A stretch of 64,000 bases of DNA, from assembly GCA_051748085.1 (NCBI GenBank), contig JBNJHA010000005.1, positions 1 through 64,000 of the forward strand, given 5' to 3'. The notes under the pieces are model-generated. The model was not told the origin of the DNA and ran no database searches. It saw nothing but the letters and a program-made list of their open reading frames with translations. The position numbers were made by a program, and so were the translations under genes. This DNA is from CAYNNQ01 sp051748085 (GTDB taxonomy: Bacteria > Desulfobacterota > Desulfovibrionia > Desulfovibrionales > Desulfonatronovibrionaceae). Shown here piece by piece: positions 42,050 to 49,821 of the stretch. How positions within the stretch are numbered: the stretch's first letter is position 1; every line of letters starts with the position of its first letter.

Positions 42050-42808
42050 TTAACGATAAGTATCCAATATCTGATCATATTTTCCGCCTTGTTTGACCGC
42101 GTCCAAGGCATTCTGCAGTTTGTTTACCGTATCTTGCGGAGTGTCTTTATGAAAGGCGTAAAAAAGTTCGGCTTTTTCCAATTCATAAACCGGTTCAAAA
42201 TTGCCGGGGTCAAATCCGTTGGACTTGATCAGCCACATGGCGACGTTTTCTTCATAGGCCCAGGCATCAATCCGGCCGCGATCAAGCTTCTTGATGTTCA
42301 AAACCGCCTTGGCGACCGCGTCTATATTTCCGTCCGGGACTCCACCCTCTTTCAAAAGCTGTTCACCGACATCGTCCCGAATGACGCCTATGGTATAATC
42401 CTTGTCCATTATATCGCTTAAATTATCGATGCGCACATTACTGTCTTTCTTGGCCACCAGCGAAATCTTTGTCGGAGCGATCGGACCGGCCCATTTAAAC
42501 AGCTCTTCGCGCTGCTCCGTGCGCGTTGTGGCAAAAAGAAGGGTGCCGGGCTGATTTAAAGCCATGTCGTATCCCTTGGCCCAGGGCAAAAGCCTGATAT
42601 CGGAACGTCCGAGATCGGAACCGGCTTGTTGCAGAGCCTGGACAAGATAATCAATGGAAATGCCCTGCAGGTTGCCATCCTGCTCGAAATTGTATGGAGG
42701 ATACTGCTCGGTCACCAGATTCAAATCATTCAGACCCTGGGCGGAGACAAGCCCCGCGGAAAAAACGAATCCGATCAACGCCAAACCCAAAACAATCTTT
42801 TTTGCCAT
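42050..42808 (-). CDS. periplasmic substrate-binding protein, SBP_bac_3-like
   Basis: 252-residue secreted protein with signal peptide (KKIVLGLALIGFVFSAGLVSA) and a type 3 solute-binding fold: LVTEQYPPYNFEQDGNLQG, DIRLLPWAKGYDMALNQ, TRTEQREELFKWAGPIAPTKIS and YTIGVIRDDVGEQLL. No permease or ATPase is next to it. Start follows CAGGAGGGGCAA. The next gene is a chemoreceptor, so the protein may feed a sensory system rather than a transporter. Ligand cannot be predicted; fold resembles amino acid binding proteins. Confidence 0.88.
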   Translation of the reverse strand: MAKKIVLGLALIGFVFSAGLVSAQGLNDLNLVTEQYPPYNFEQDGNLQGISIDYLVQALQQAGSDLGRSDIRLLPWAKGYDMALNQPGTLLFATTRTEQREELFKWAGPIAPTKISLVAKKDSNVRIDNLSDIMDKDYTIGVIRDDVGEQLLKEGGVPDGNIDAVAKAVLNIKKLDRGRIDAWAYEENVAMWLIKSNGFDPGNFEPVYELEKAELFYAFHKDTPQDTVNKLQNALDAVKQGGKYDQILDTYR

Positions 42809-42960
42809 TTGCCCCTCCTGGTAGTTAAAAATCAATATTCCTTGGTTTGCGCTTTGAAACTCCTGCCACGCAAAGAAACCAATCCTGAACTTTATATGTT
42901 AAGCAAAAAACAATCCGGGCAAGTTGTCAATATCTAATTCAATCTTAACGCCAGGGGGCA

Positions 42961-43005
42961 TTATTCAGCACCCGCAAAAAACACCGGATTTTTTTGCGTA
43001 CAAGT
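42961..43005 (+). repeat. dispersed repeat, short degenerate copy
   Basis: TTATTCAGCACCCGCAAAAA, then CACCGGATTTTTTTGCGTAC. It lies between the binding-protein gene and the end of the split Rad50 operon. Confidence 0.6.
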
Positions 43006-43014
43006 ACAAAATAT

Positions 43015-43665
43015 CTACGGCTCCTTCTTTTCCCGTTCGACACGTACGCCGCTGGTCGCGGGCAATAGGCGGTAAACGCGATCCGCGTAGCGGGCAAAAA
43101 GGGAGGCATCGTGGTGGGAAATCATCAGCACCTGAAATCCAAGCTCCCGGCCGGCTTCGTGCACGATCTTGACCAGTCGGGGCACAAGTTCCGGATGCAG
43201 CCAGCAATCCTGTTCATCCAGGACCAAAAATCTTCTGTGCGTTTGTTCATCCAGGGTGGTCAAAGCAAACATACGCAATCCGACCGAAAGGATATTGGCC
43301 ACGGACCCTCCCTGTCCCTTCATGATATCTTCCCTGTTTCCGCCGCGGTCTATAAAAAAATCCACACTGACGTTATTTCTCTTCCAGTTAACGTCGGACT
43401 TCAAGCAAACCGGCTGTTCCAGCACTTCCTGCAGGGCAATGGTCATTTTGGCGTCAATCACATCCAAAAGTTCTCTGAAAAGCTTGCTGCTTAAAGAATC
43501 CAGCGCCGCGCTGACCTTTTCGGACAAATTTAGATAAGCTTCGACCTGATTTAAGTCACGTTCTACCCGGGCAAATTTCTTATGGGCTTCATCCTGCAAA
43601 GTTGACAGGCGAATCAGTTCCTCCCGGGCTTTTTGCGGCGTTTTCAAACTTTCCGAGGCGCGCAT
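43015..43665 (-). CDS. C-terminal half of a split Rad50/SbcC-like ATPase
   Basis: 216 residues. Residues 8-80 are a coiled coil; residues 81-210 are the C-terminal lobe of an SMC/Rad50-type ATPase head. The signature helix is KGQGGSVANILSVGLR at 116-131 (SGG-like), Walker B is RFLVLDEQDCWLHP at 145-158 with catalytic E151, and the H-loop is MISHHDASLF at 181-190. There is no Walker A, which is found in the separate N-terminal half encoded at 44938-46497. Start follows GAGGAGTAGCGC, where the neighbour's stop is embedded. Last gene in a coupled four-gene operon with a Mre11-like nuclease. Inference: the two halves pair to form a complete ABC head. Confidence 0.82.
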   Translation of the reverse strand: MRASESLKTPQKAREELIRLSTLQDEAHKKFARVERDLNQVEAYLNLSEKVSAALDSLSSKLFRELLDVIDAKMTIALQEVLEQPVCLKSDVNWKRNNVSVDFFIDRGGNREDIMKGQGGSVANILSVGLRMFALTTLDEQTHRRFLVLDEQDCWLHPELVPRLVKIVHEAGRELGFQVLMISHHDASLFARYADRVYRLLPATSGVRVEREKKEP

Positions 43666-43668
43666 GCG

Positions 43669-43986
43669 CTACTCCTCGTTTTCACTGGCAAAACCATTCG
43701 CAAAACTTTCCTTTACCGCACGCAGATCGTTTTCCACTTTATCCAGCAATTGCTGATATTCAGAACGCTTGCGTTCGTTTTCTTCCTCCATTTGCTCCAA
43801 AAGCCGCTTGAGTTCTTCCGGATCATCCGTTCCGTATTGCTCCCGGGCCTCTTTCTGCAGTTCTTCCAGCCTGTCTTTGGCCATTTTCAGGTTGGCCTCA
43901 GTTGTTGTCTTTTCCCGGTCCAATTTTTTATATCGTTCGGTTAATTCTTCCATGCTCTGCTTTTCAGAGCCTTTTTTATTCACCAT
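43669..43986 (-). CDS. small coiled-coil protein of split Rad50 operon
   Basis: 105 residues, almost entirely predicted coiled coil with heptads (MEELTERYKKLDREKTTTEA, LKRLLEQMEEENERKR, YQQLLDKVENDLRAVK) broken once at YGTDDPEE. Highly charged. It has no membrane segment or enzymatic motif. Start follows GGGAGGTATTGCAAA and overlaps the nuclease gene by 11 bases; it ends three bases before the C-terminal ATPase half. Inference: it could provide or pair with the returning coiled-coil arm missing from the split Rad50, or act as a linker. Function unproven. Confidence 0.75.
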   Translation of the reverse strand: MVNKKGSEKQSMEELTERYKKLDREKTTTEANLKMAKDRLEELQKEAREQYGTDDPEELKRLLEQMEEENERKRSEYQQLLDKVENDLRAVKESFANGFASENEE

Positions 43987-44935
43987 TTTGCAATACCTCC
44001 CGGGCCAATTTTTGTATTTCCTCCGCGACATCGGATTCAAACTGGCCAAGATTTTTTTCAAGAAAATAGTTCAGTCCTTCCCCGCTTTCAGTCCGCCGGG
44101 CCTGAAGTTCGGACAGGCCGTCAACAAACGCCGAGCCCGCGATGCGCAAATCCTCGGATACCGCCTGCGGATAAAAAACAGTGTCAAACGGTTCATGCGG
44201 GACTTCAACATATTCCGTAACCGGGCGGCCGCGTAAAAAATGTATAACCAACGCGGACGGAACATGCTCCCTGACCGCGTCCCCGCGCGATCGTCTGCTT
44301 ATATTCCCCGGCGTCAGCCATAGGGTTCCTTTTTTGCGCAGCGGCTCCAGATTGCGGTGGATATGCCCGTTTACCACCACATCTATCCCCGGTAATTCTT
44401 TCGGCTTAAGCCAGCCCTGTTCTTCATATCCCGGTACTTTTAAATCATGATGCGCCAGCCAGAGCACAAAACCGGCCTCCTTGCGGTCTTCCAAACGCAG
44501 CTTATCCGGCAACTTCCGCCCCCAGGGCGTTCCTCCGATCAACACCGGCATGTCCTTAATGTTCAATCGCAGACAAAGCTGTTCGTCAAGGAGGTGCAGA
44601 TTGCTGGCCTCGGCAATCACGCTTATGCTGTCATCAGAATTAATCACGTTTTCATGCACGTCATGATTGCCGTAAATTCCCGCGATAGGATTGACAAACA
44701 GTCTGATTATTTCCACCAGAAGCCAGTTGGGATTATTGCGCGGCAAGTGAAATAAATCCCCAAGAATAAGCGGGAAAAAATTCTTCCGTTGCGCATAGTC
44801 CAAAAGCCAGGTTAGTTTATTCAAGATGGTCCGCGGATAGTCATCCTTTCTAAAACCCGGCTTGCGCGCCTCCAAATGAGGATCGCCGATAATCAAAAGA
44901 CCTGCATAGCGCTGCCTGAATTCCAGTTCATGCAT
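43976..44935 (-). CDS. Mre11/SbcD-like metallophosphoesterase
   Basis: 319-residue calcineurin-type phosphoesterase. Metal-binding motifs in order: LLIIGDPHLEARKPG, LILGDLFHLPR, AGIYGNHDVHENV, WLAHHDLKVPG and VVVNGHIHRNLEP, all intact. The C-terminal 80 residues could be a Rad50-binding region. Family members in Mre11-Rad50 or SbcCD cleave DNA ends and hairpins. ATG at 44935 is chosen after CCGGAGAAG; a TTG two codons upstream would overlap the previous gene by four bases. Located between the two halves of a split Rad50-like ATPase, it is the likely nuclease of that complex. Confidence 0.85.
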   Translation of the reverse strand: MHELEFRQRYAGLLIIGDPHLEARKPGFRKDDYPRTILNKLTWLLDYAQRKNFFPLILGDLFHLPRNNPNWLLVEIIRLFVNPIAGIYGNHDVHENVINSDDSISVIAEASNLHLLDEQLCLRLNIKDMPVLIGGTPWGRKLPDKLRLEDRKEAGFVLWLAHHDLKVPGYEEQGWLKPKELPGIDVVVNGHIHRNLEPLRKKGTLWLTPGNISRRSRGDAVREHVPSALVIHFLRGRPVTEYVEVPHEPFDTVFYPQAVSEDLRIAGSAFVDGLSELQARRTESGEGLNYFLEKNLGQFESDVAEEIQKLAREVLQNGE

Positions 44936-44937
44936 AT

Positions 44938-46497
44938 TCAAACTTCTCCGGGTCCGGGTCTATTCACCAAGTGCTCAAAATCCATCTTCTGGCCGCAGGT
45001 AGGACATGCGCCCATTTTTGCCACTACCGCGCGCAGTTTTTTTTCCGCCCGCGCGCAGGCAGCCTTGGTGTCCTTCAATGTCTTTTCATTTTTCTTGACT
45101 TCCCGCACGGCTTTTTCAAGGCACGCGGCCATATTCAATACATTTTCCAGGGGAGCCTGTTCCGGCAAGGGACAGAGACGGACAGACAAAATTTTTTCCC
45201 GGGCCGTGTACCCGTGCACCACCTGCATTTGTCTCTCGATGCTTTTTATCAACTGTTTTACAGGCCCGGTCCGGGCCTGTTCCGGAGGAGGCTGGCATTT
45301 TTCCAGGATCGCACTTTCCTGCCGGGCGCGATCAAGGGAAAAGAGGCCTTTTTCCAATTGATCCGTCAACCATCGCAACCGTGCACACTCTTTAAAAACC
45401 GGCGGATTTGCCAAAAAATCCAGGGCCGACTTCCGGCCAGAATAATCCCCGAGTGCTGCCCGCGTATTTTCCATTTCCCGGATTAATGCCTGCAGCCCCT
45501 TAATATCAGCCAACTTTGGCCGAGGCTGAAGAGGGCTTAAAACGCCCTCCTTCTTGCGCAAATATTCAAACTCGCGCAGGGATGTATCCATGTTTTCAGA
45601 CAAAGAGCGTAAGGGCACAGTTTGCTCCAGCTCAGGCGGCGGCACAAGGGGGTCAAGACTTTCGGCTCGCTTTTCGCCGCTTTTTGTCTCAAAAATACTC
45701 TTTTCAAGATCTCCGGCCAATTTTTCAAGCGGCCGAAGCGCTTGTAAAACAGGCGGCCCCTTCAGTTCCAGGAAAGTCCGCTTTGCGCATTGAAGCGCCT
45801 CAACCTCGCCTGTTTTTTTCTCCAGGATTAAATTCAGATCATGCAGTTTTTCCGCCCTGGACATGACCTTCAACAATCGCACATGTTCCTTTTCCAGATA
45901 TAAAAGATCACTTTCGATTTTATCCACCGGGCGCAGAATCTCCATCCTGGCTTCCGCCCGCTCCTTTTCCGCCCGAAGCTGTTTTTTTCCGGCCTTGGCC
46001 TCCTGCACTTTTGTCCGGTGCACATTCTGTATTTCGACCAGTTTGCTCGTATCCGAGGAAGAAGCAAAAAAAGCGGCCCGTTTGGCCGGGGACTGATTCA
46101 AGAGAAAAATCGGATCCTTTTGTTCACCAAAATGAATATCAAAATAATCCTTTTCCGCTTCGACCAGGGGAAGACGCAAAAGCGAATGCAGATCCTCGGG
46201 AAGCGAACCGCGCAAACGATGCACAGTGCGTCCGTTCAGCGTGTAGCTCACAACCCCTTTATTCCTTCTCCACTCCAGTTCGTGTCCTTCCGATGTACTC
46301 ACTTTGACCCGGCAATCCTTTTTGCCATGCCGGACCATGAAATCTCCGGAAGCATTGCGGCAAAGCGCCTGCAGGGCGCTTATGACCGCCGACTTGCCGG
46401 TGTTGTTTTCGCCGACAAGCACGGTCAGGCCGGAGGAAAGCTCGATTACAGTGTGCTCATGCGACATGAAATTGAAAAGTTCAATGCGGGTGATCAT
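44938..46497 (-). CDS. N-terminal half of a split Rad50/SbcC-like ATPase with zinc hook
   Basis: 519 residues. Residues 1-150 are the N-terminal ATPase lobe: RIELFNFMSHEHTVIELSSG, Walker A GENNTGKS at 29-36, and QKDPIFLLNQSPAKRAAFFA as Q-loop/first helix. Residues 150-244 are helical coil. Residues 245-480 hold six tandem degenerate units of 39-40 residues each starting near PP or PxP. The C terminus has CPTCGQ (C498, C501), the CxxC of a zinc hook, only 18 residues from the end. Walker B and signature are missing here and are found in the 216-residue protein three genes downstream. First gene of the coupled operon; no ribosome site is evident. Confidence 0.82.
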   Translation of the reverse strand: MITRIELFNFMSHEHTVIELSSGLTVLVGENNTGKSAVISALQALCRNASGDFMVRHGKKDCRVKVSTSEGHELEWRRNKGVVSYTLNGRTVHRLRGSLPEDLHSLLRLPLVEAEKDYFDIHFGEQKDPIFLLNQSPAKRAAFFASSSDTSKLVEIQNVHRTKVQEAKAGKKQLRAEKERAEARMEILRPVDKIESDLLYLEKEHVRLLKVMSRAEKLHDLNLILEKKTGEVEALQCAKRTFLELKGPPVLQALRPLEKLAGDLEKSIFETKSGEKRAESLDPLVPPPELEQTVPLRSLSENMDTSLREFEYLRKKEGVLSPLQPRPKLADIKGLQALIREMENTRAALGDYSGRKSALDFLANPPVFKECARLRWLTDQLEKGLFSLDRARQESAILEKCQPPPEQARTGPVKQLIKSIERQMQVVHGYTAREKILSVRLCPLPEQAPLENVLNMAACLEKAVREVKKNEKTLKDTKAACARAEKKLRAVVAKMGACPTCGQKMDFEHLVNRPGPGEV

Positions 46498-46655
46498 GGT
46501 TGAAAGTCAGCCGTTTGCATAATGATGATGCGCCTGCAAAGAATAAATTTTTGCAGGCAGTGTTAAGTTTTAAGTAAAATCAAATAGTTGTGAAATTAAA
46601 ACTGTGCGTTTAACTTCCGTCTTCGACTTTTTACAGCTGTGTCAATGAATTAAAA

Positions 46656-46811
46656 AGGTTACTATATCAATATATTAAAAAGTTCACCGAATTTTTTGCG
46701 AAAAGCTTGCGACAGGCCGAAAGCAGGAGAAGCAAAAAATTGAGTGAACAGATACAGCACCAAAAGGATTAGAAGAATATAGCTCAAGAATCCATGCCGT
46801 TTGTCGAAGAT
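46656..46811 (+). repeat. dispersed repeat, rearranged copy
   Basis: GGTTACTATATCAATATATT and AAAAAGTTCACCGAATTTTTT give the left end; CAGGCCGAAAGCAGGAGAAG and GAGTGAACAGATAC give a type B right end; a type A tail (CAAAAGGATTAGAAGAATA, ATCCATGCCGTTTGTCGAAG) follows. Together with AT-rich sequence at 46498-46655 this fills the 324 bases between yfcE and the split Rad50 operon; I see no gene or clear promoter there. Confidence 0.7.
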
Positions 46812-46821
46812 TCCAAAAGAA

Positions 46822-47340
46822 TTAATTTTCACAAGAGCCCGAACCGGAAGGTTTGCAACTCAGGTCCACGAATTGCACCCGAGGTTCAATGCTCATTTCG
46901 ATCAAGGCGATGGACGGAGCGCCGCTTTTAGGTTTGAACAGAGCGCCCGGGTTGACCAAAAGCGCCCCGGTCGAGGCCGATCCCGCAAAGCGTTCGTGGG
47001 TATGGCCGTACAAAACAAGGTCCGGTCCCGGGCCAAAACTCCGGGCCACGTTTTCTCCGACCTCATGGCGCCTGCCCCAGCCATGCGCCGCGCAGACCTT
47101 GCGCCCGCCTATATTCATGGAAAGATTAACGGGCAAATCCGCACTGCCCCTAAAATAATCACAATTGCCGCGAACAGCCAGGAAATTGGGATGGTAATTC
47201 AGATAGGCGTAAACTTCCTCTCCGGTAAAATCGCCGCAATGAATAAGCATATCCGCGGACTGCAGATATTTTTCAAAGGCAAAGACCAGCAGGTCATCCG
47301 GGACGTCAAGATGGGTATCGGAAATTACTGCCAGTTGCAT
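46822..47340 (-). CDS. YfcE/MJ0936-family metallophosphodiesterase
   Basis: 172-residue cytoplasmic phosphodiesterase with all family metal motifs: LAVISDTHLDVPD, LIHCGDFTGEE, AVRGNCDYF, AAHGWGRR and LYGHTHERFAG, then LVNPGALFKPK. Family members hydrolyse artificial phosphodiesters; the physiological substrate is unknown. Its start overlaps the mlaD stop by one base (TAATG), so it is translationally coupled to the lipid transport operon, though a functional connection is not established. Confidence 0.9.
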   Translation of the reverse strand: MQLAVISDTHLDVPDDLLVFAFEKYLQSADMLIHCGDFTGEEVYAYLNYHPNFLAVRGNCDYFRGSADLPVNLSMNIGGRKVCAAHGWGRRHEVGENVARSFGPGPDLVLYGHTHERFAGSASTGALLVNPGALFKPKSGAPSIALIEMSIEPRVQFVDLSCKPSGSGSCEN

Positions 47341-48854
47341 TATTGCTCCGTGCTGACCGGGGCACTGGACATCAGATATTTGAGATCATCGTCCGTGAAA
47401 TAGATTCCGGCACCGGCAAAAAAGGATTCGTCCCCGGTATCGCTTACAAAATCATCCATGCCCGCCGTTATATAAAAATTGCGCAGAAAATACAGGTTGC
47501 CGCCGGCCTTGAGATGCGGAGGATCTTGATCATCAAAATCAAAGACTTCAGCATACAGTTTTATCCGGTCATCCCATAAATAATAATCCAGGCCGAAACC
47601 GCCGGAGGACTCGATTATACCTCCGCGCAAGACCAGGTCATGCCAGCGCTTGGCCAGCTGGGCGTTGAATTTAAGTCTGTCCTCCTTGGTCTCTTCCTCG
47701 TGTTCCTCCTTCCATCCTTTCCCGCCGGATCCGGACCAATCCGTCTTGGTTATCGTGGTCTCGGTCCGACCCTTGGGATCATCCACGATCCCCAAAAGAT
47801 AATACTTATCCTCGGAGGGCTGCAATTTGAGATTCAGATAGGATTTGACGTCCCCGGAAGCAGCCATCCATTCGGAGTGGAAGTCCACCGAGGTCTTGAA
47901 CTCGTCCTGTTTGGCCAGGTACTTATTGATTCCTTCCAGGGCCTTGTCCAGCTCCCGACCGGTGTTATCGTCATTTACCAGTTTGCCCAGGGTCCCTTTG
48001 CCCTCGTCTATCTTCTTGGAAACATTCTTGAGCGAAGCCACACTTTCCTTCAAATCCTGCCCCATCTGCTCATCGGACATGAGCTTGCCCATTGTCCCTT
48101 TTCCGTTTTCGGCCTTGGCCAGAAGAGAATTCATACGGGTCATGGTGGTCTTCATCTCACCGGAGGCCGTTTCGAAATTAGCGATTATTTTATTTAAGGC
48201 CTGCTTGTTCGTCCCCGAGACATCCTTTAGATCCGAGGAAAAGTCTTTCAGGTTGGAAACAATCAGATCAACGCCGTTAGCGTTGTTCTGGACCATACGA
48301 TTCAAGCCGACAGACATCTCCTTTAAATTCCGGACCAACAGGCGCAGATCCTGCTCGCCCTTTTTTCCGCCCATGACATTGGACACGCTCTCGGCCACCC
48401 TGCCGATATCATCGGCTATTTTGCCCACTTTCTGAAAAAGCTGATCCATGTCCGCCTGCGATTCGGAACGCGATATCCGCTCTCCGCTTTTAAGGACGGG
48501 AGAGGCTCCGCTGCCGGGTTCGATTTCCACATATTTATCCCCCAGCACCCCCCGGGTGCGCACGCTGGCAACGGAATCCGAATGCAGGGTCACGTCCGGC
48601 CTGACTGCCAGCGTCACCCTGGCCCGGGAATCATCAAGGACGATATCCTTGACCAGTCCGACCTCGATCCCGGCGATCTCCACCGGAGCATTCTTTTTCA
48701 GGCCGCTTATATTCTCAAAAAAGACCTGAACATCATACATATCCCCGGTAACCTTCTTGCCCTTGCTTACTTGAGTGGTCATGTATGCCAGGGCCACTAT
48801 GGCCGCAAAGACAAAAATTCCGACCTTGACTTCCATCCCCGCTTTAGACGCCAT
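47340..48854 (-). CDS. mlaD: MlaD-family (MCE) lipid transport protein with C-terminal domain
   Basis: 504 residues. N-terminal anchor helix (VGIFVFAAIVALAYMTTQV), MCE domain at about 35-115 with VFFENISGLKKNAPVEIAG and GVLGDKYVEIEPGS, a long helical region with two GKGTxGKL repeats (GKGTMGKLMSDEQ, GKGTLGKLVNDDN), and a C-terminal 170 residues predicted beta-rich (YYLLGIVDDPKGR, LKFNAQLAKRWHDLVLRGGI, AGMDDFVSD) resembling an outer-membrane barrel-like domain. It binds lipids and connects MlaFE to the periplasm. Start after GTGGAGTCTTT. Preceded by mlaF, followed by yfcE. Confidence 0.87.
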   Translation of the reverse strand: MASKAGMEVKVGIFVFAAIVALAYMTTQVSKGKKVTGDMYDVQVFFENISGLKKNAPVEIAGIEVGLVKDIVLDDSRARVTLAVRPDVTLHSDSVASVRTRGVLGDKYVEIEPGSGASPVLKSGERISRSESQADMDQLFQKVGKIADDIGRVAESVSNVMGGKKGEQDLRLLVRNLKEMSVGLNRMVQNNANGVDLIVSNLKDFSSDLKDVSGTNKQALNKIIANFETASGEMKTTMTRMNSLLAKAENGKGTMGKLMSDEQMGQDLKESVASLKNVSKKIDEGKGTLGKLVNDDNTGRELDKALEGINKYLAKQDEFKTSVDFHSEWMAASGDVKSYLNLKLQPSEDKYYLLGIVDDPKGRTETTITKTDWSGSGGKGWKEEHEEETKEDRLKFNAQLAKRWHDLVLRGGIIESSGGFGLDYYLWDDRIKLYAEVFDFDDQDPPHLKAGGNLYFLRNFYITAGMDDFVSDTGDESFFAGAGIYFTDDDLKYLMSSAPVSTEQ

Positions 48855-48865
48855 AAAGACTCCAC

Positions 48866-48882
48866 TTTTGGTCAACAAATAC
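48866..48882 (+). repeat. dispersed repeat, right-end fragment
   Basis: CTTTTGG followed by TCAACAAATAC, the same degraded end as at 18021-18044, just upstream of the mlaD ribosome site. Confidence 0.45.
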
Positions 48883-48956
48883 AATTAATCAATTCTTCTC
48901 CGAAAATTCAGAACTTCCGGATTTATAAATATCAGGTTTCCAATTCGGAATAAAAA

Positions 48957-49727
48957 CTAATTAACCTTAATCGGTCCCTGGGCCTGACCGTGGATAAATT
49001 GATGCACCACCGGATCATCCCAGTTCGCGATTGTCTGCGGATCACCTTCGGCGATTATCCGCCCCTCATAAAGCATGAAAATATTGTCCGCAGTATTCAT
49101 GGTCGCCTGTATGTCGTGGCTGATTACCACGCAGGTGGCGTTGAACTCTTCCTTGGTGCGGACAATAAGTTCATTTATAGCCGCGGACATTACCGGATCC
49201 AGCCCGGAAGTAGGTTCATCAAATAAGACTATCCTGGGGTCCAAAGCCAAAGCCCTGGCCAGACCAACACGCTTGCGCATGCCGCCGGAAAGTTCTGAAG
49301 GCATTTTATAGCCCATGTCCTTCAGGCCCACGGAAGCAAGTTTGTCCTCCACTATTTCTTTGAGTTCTTTCCTGCTTTTTTTGGTATGCTCAATGAGGGG
49401 AAAAACCACATTTTCAAAGACGGTCAGCGAGTCAAAAAGGGCGGCCTCCTGAAAGAGCATCCCGAAACCACGGCGGACCTCGGACAATTGGCGCTCCTTA
49501 AGGCCGACGATATCTCTGCCCTGCACAAGAACGCGCCCGGAATCAGGCCTGAGCAGCCCGATTATATGCTTTAAGAGCACACTCTTGCCGCCGCCGCTGC
49601 GTCCGATAATAACATTGACCTTGTCCCGGGGCAAAACAGCATCCACCCCTTTGAGAACTTCCTGCGCTCCGAAGCTCTTAAAGACCTGCTTGAATTCTAT
49701 TGCCGGGTTGTTGTTTACACTGTTCAT
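48957..49727 (-). CDS. mlaF: Mla-type ABC transporter ATP-binding protein MlaF
   Basis: 256-residue ABC ATPase for envelope lipid transport. It has Walker A GRSGGGKSVLLKHIIG, the Q-loop GFGMLFQEAALFDSLTV, signature ELSGGMRKRVGLARAL, Walker B IVLFDEPTSGLDPV and VVISHDIQATMNTADNI as H-loop region. The MRKRVGLARAL pattern and DPVMSAAINELI are typical of MlaF. It works with the MlaE permease at the inner membrane. Separated from mlaE by 94 bases that contain a repeat hairpin, and from mlaD by 102 bases. Confidence 0.94.
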   Translation of the reverse strand: MNSVNNNPAIEFKQVFKSFGAQEVLKGVDAVLPRDKVNVIIGRSGGGKSVLLKHIIGLLRPDSGRVLVQGRDIVGLKERQLSEVRRGFGMLFQEAALFDSLTVFENVVFPLIEHTKKSRKELKEIVEDKLASVGLKDMGYKMPSELSGGMRKRVGLARALALDPRIVLFDEPTSGLDPVMSAAINELIVRTKEEFNATCVVISHDIQATMNTADNIFMLYEGRIIAEGDPQTIANWDDPVVHQFIHGQAQGPIKVN

Positions 49728-49730
49728 TTA

Positions 49731-49767
49731 TATCTGTTCACCATTTTTCTATGCAGTGAATAGTTAC
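49731..49767 (-). repeat. minimal hairpin form of dispersed repeat
   Basis: On the minus strand GTAACTATTCACTGCATAG and TGGTGAACAGATA, inverted arms around an A-rich centre. It lies inside the mla operon between mlaE and mlaF, opposite in orientation to most other copies. Confidence 0.75.
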
Positions 49768-49821
49768 GTTCATTTTATTTATGCGCGAAGCAATCCGCCT
49801 CACAACTGATTTCAGCTCTGA

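Noticed and set aside
42050..42808. Binding protein as part of an ABC transporter operon
   Set aside because: No permease or ATPase within reach on either side; the next gene is a chemoreceptor.
43015..46497. Possibility that the split Rad50 is a frameshifted single gene
   Set aside because: Two complete genes with their own ribosome sites and motifs lie between the halves, so no simple frameshift or indel could join them.
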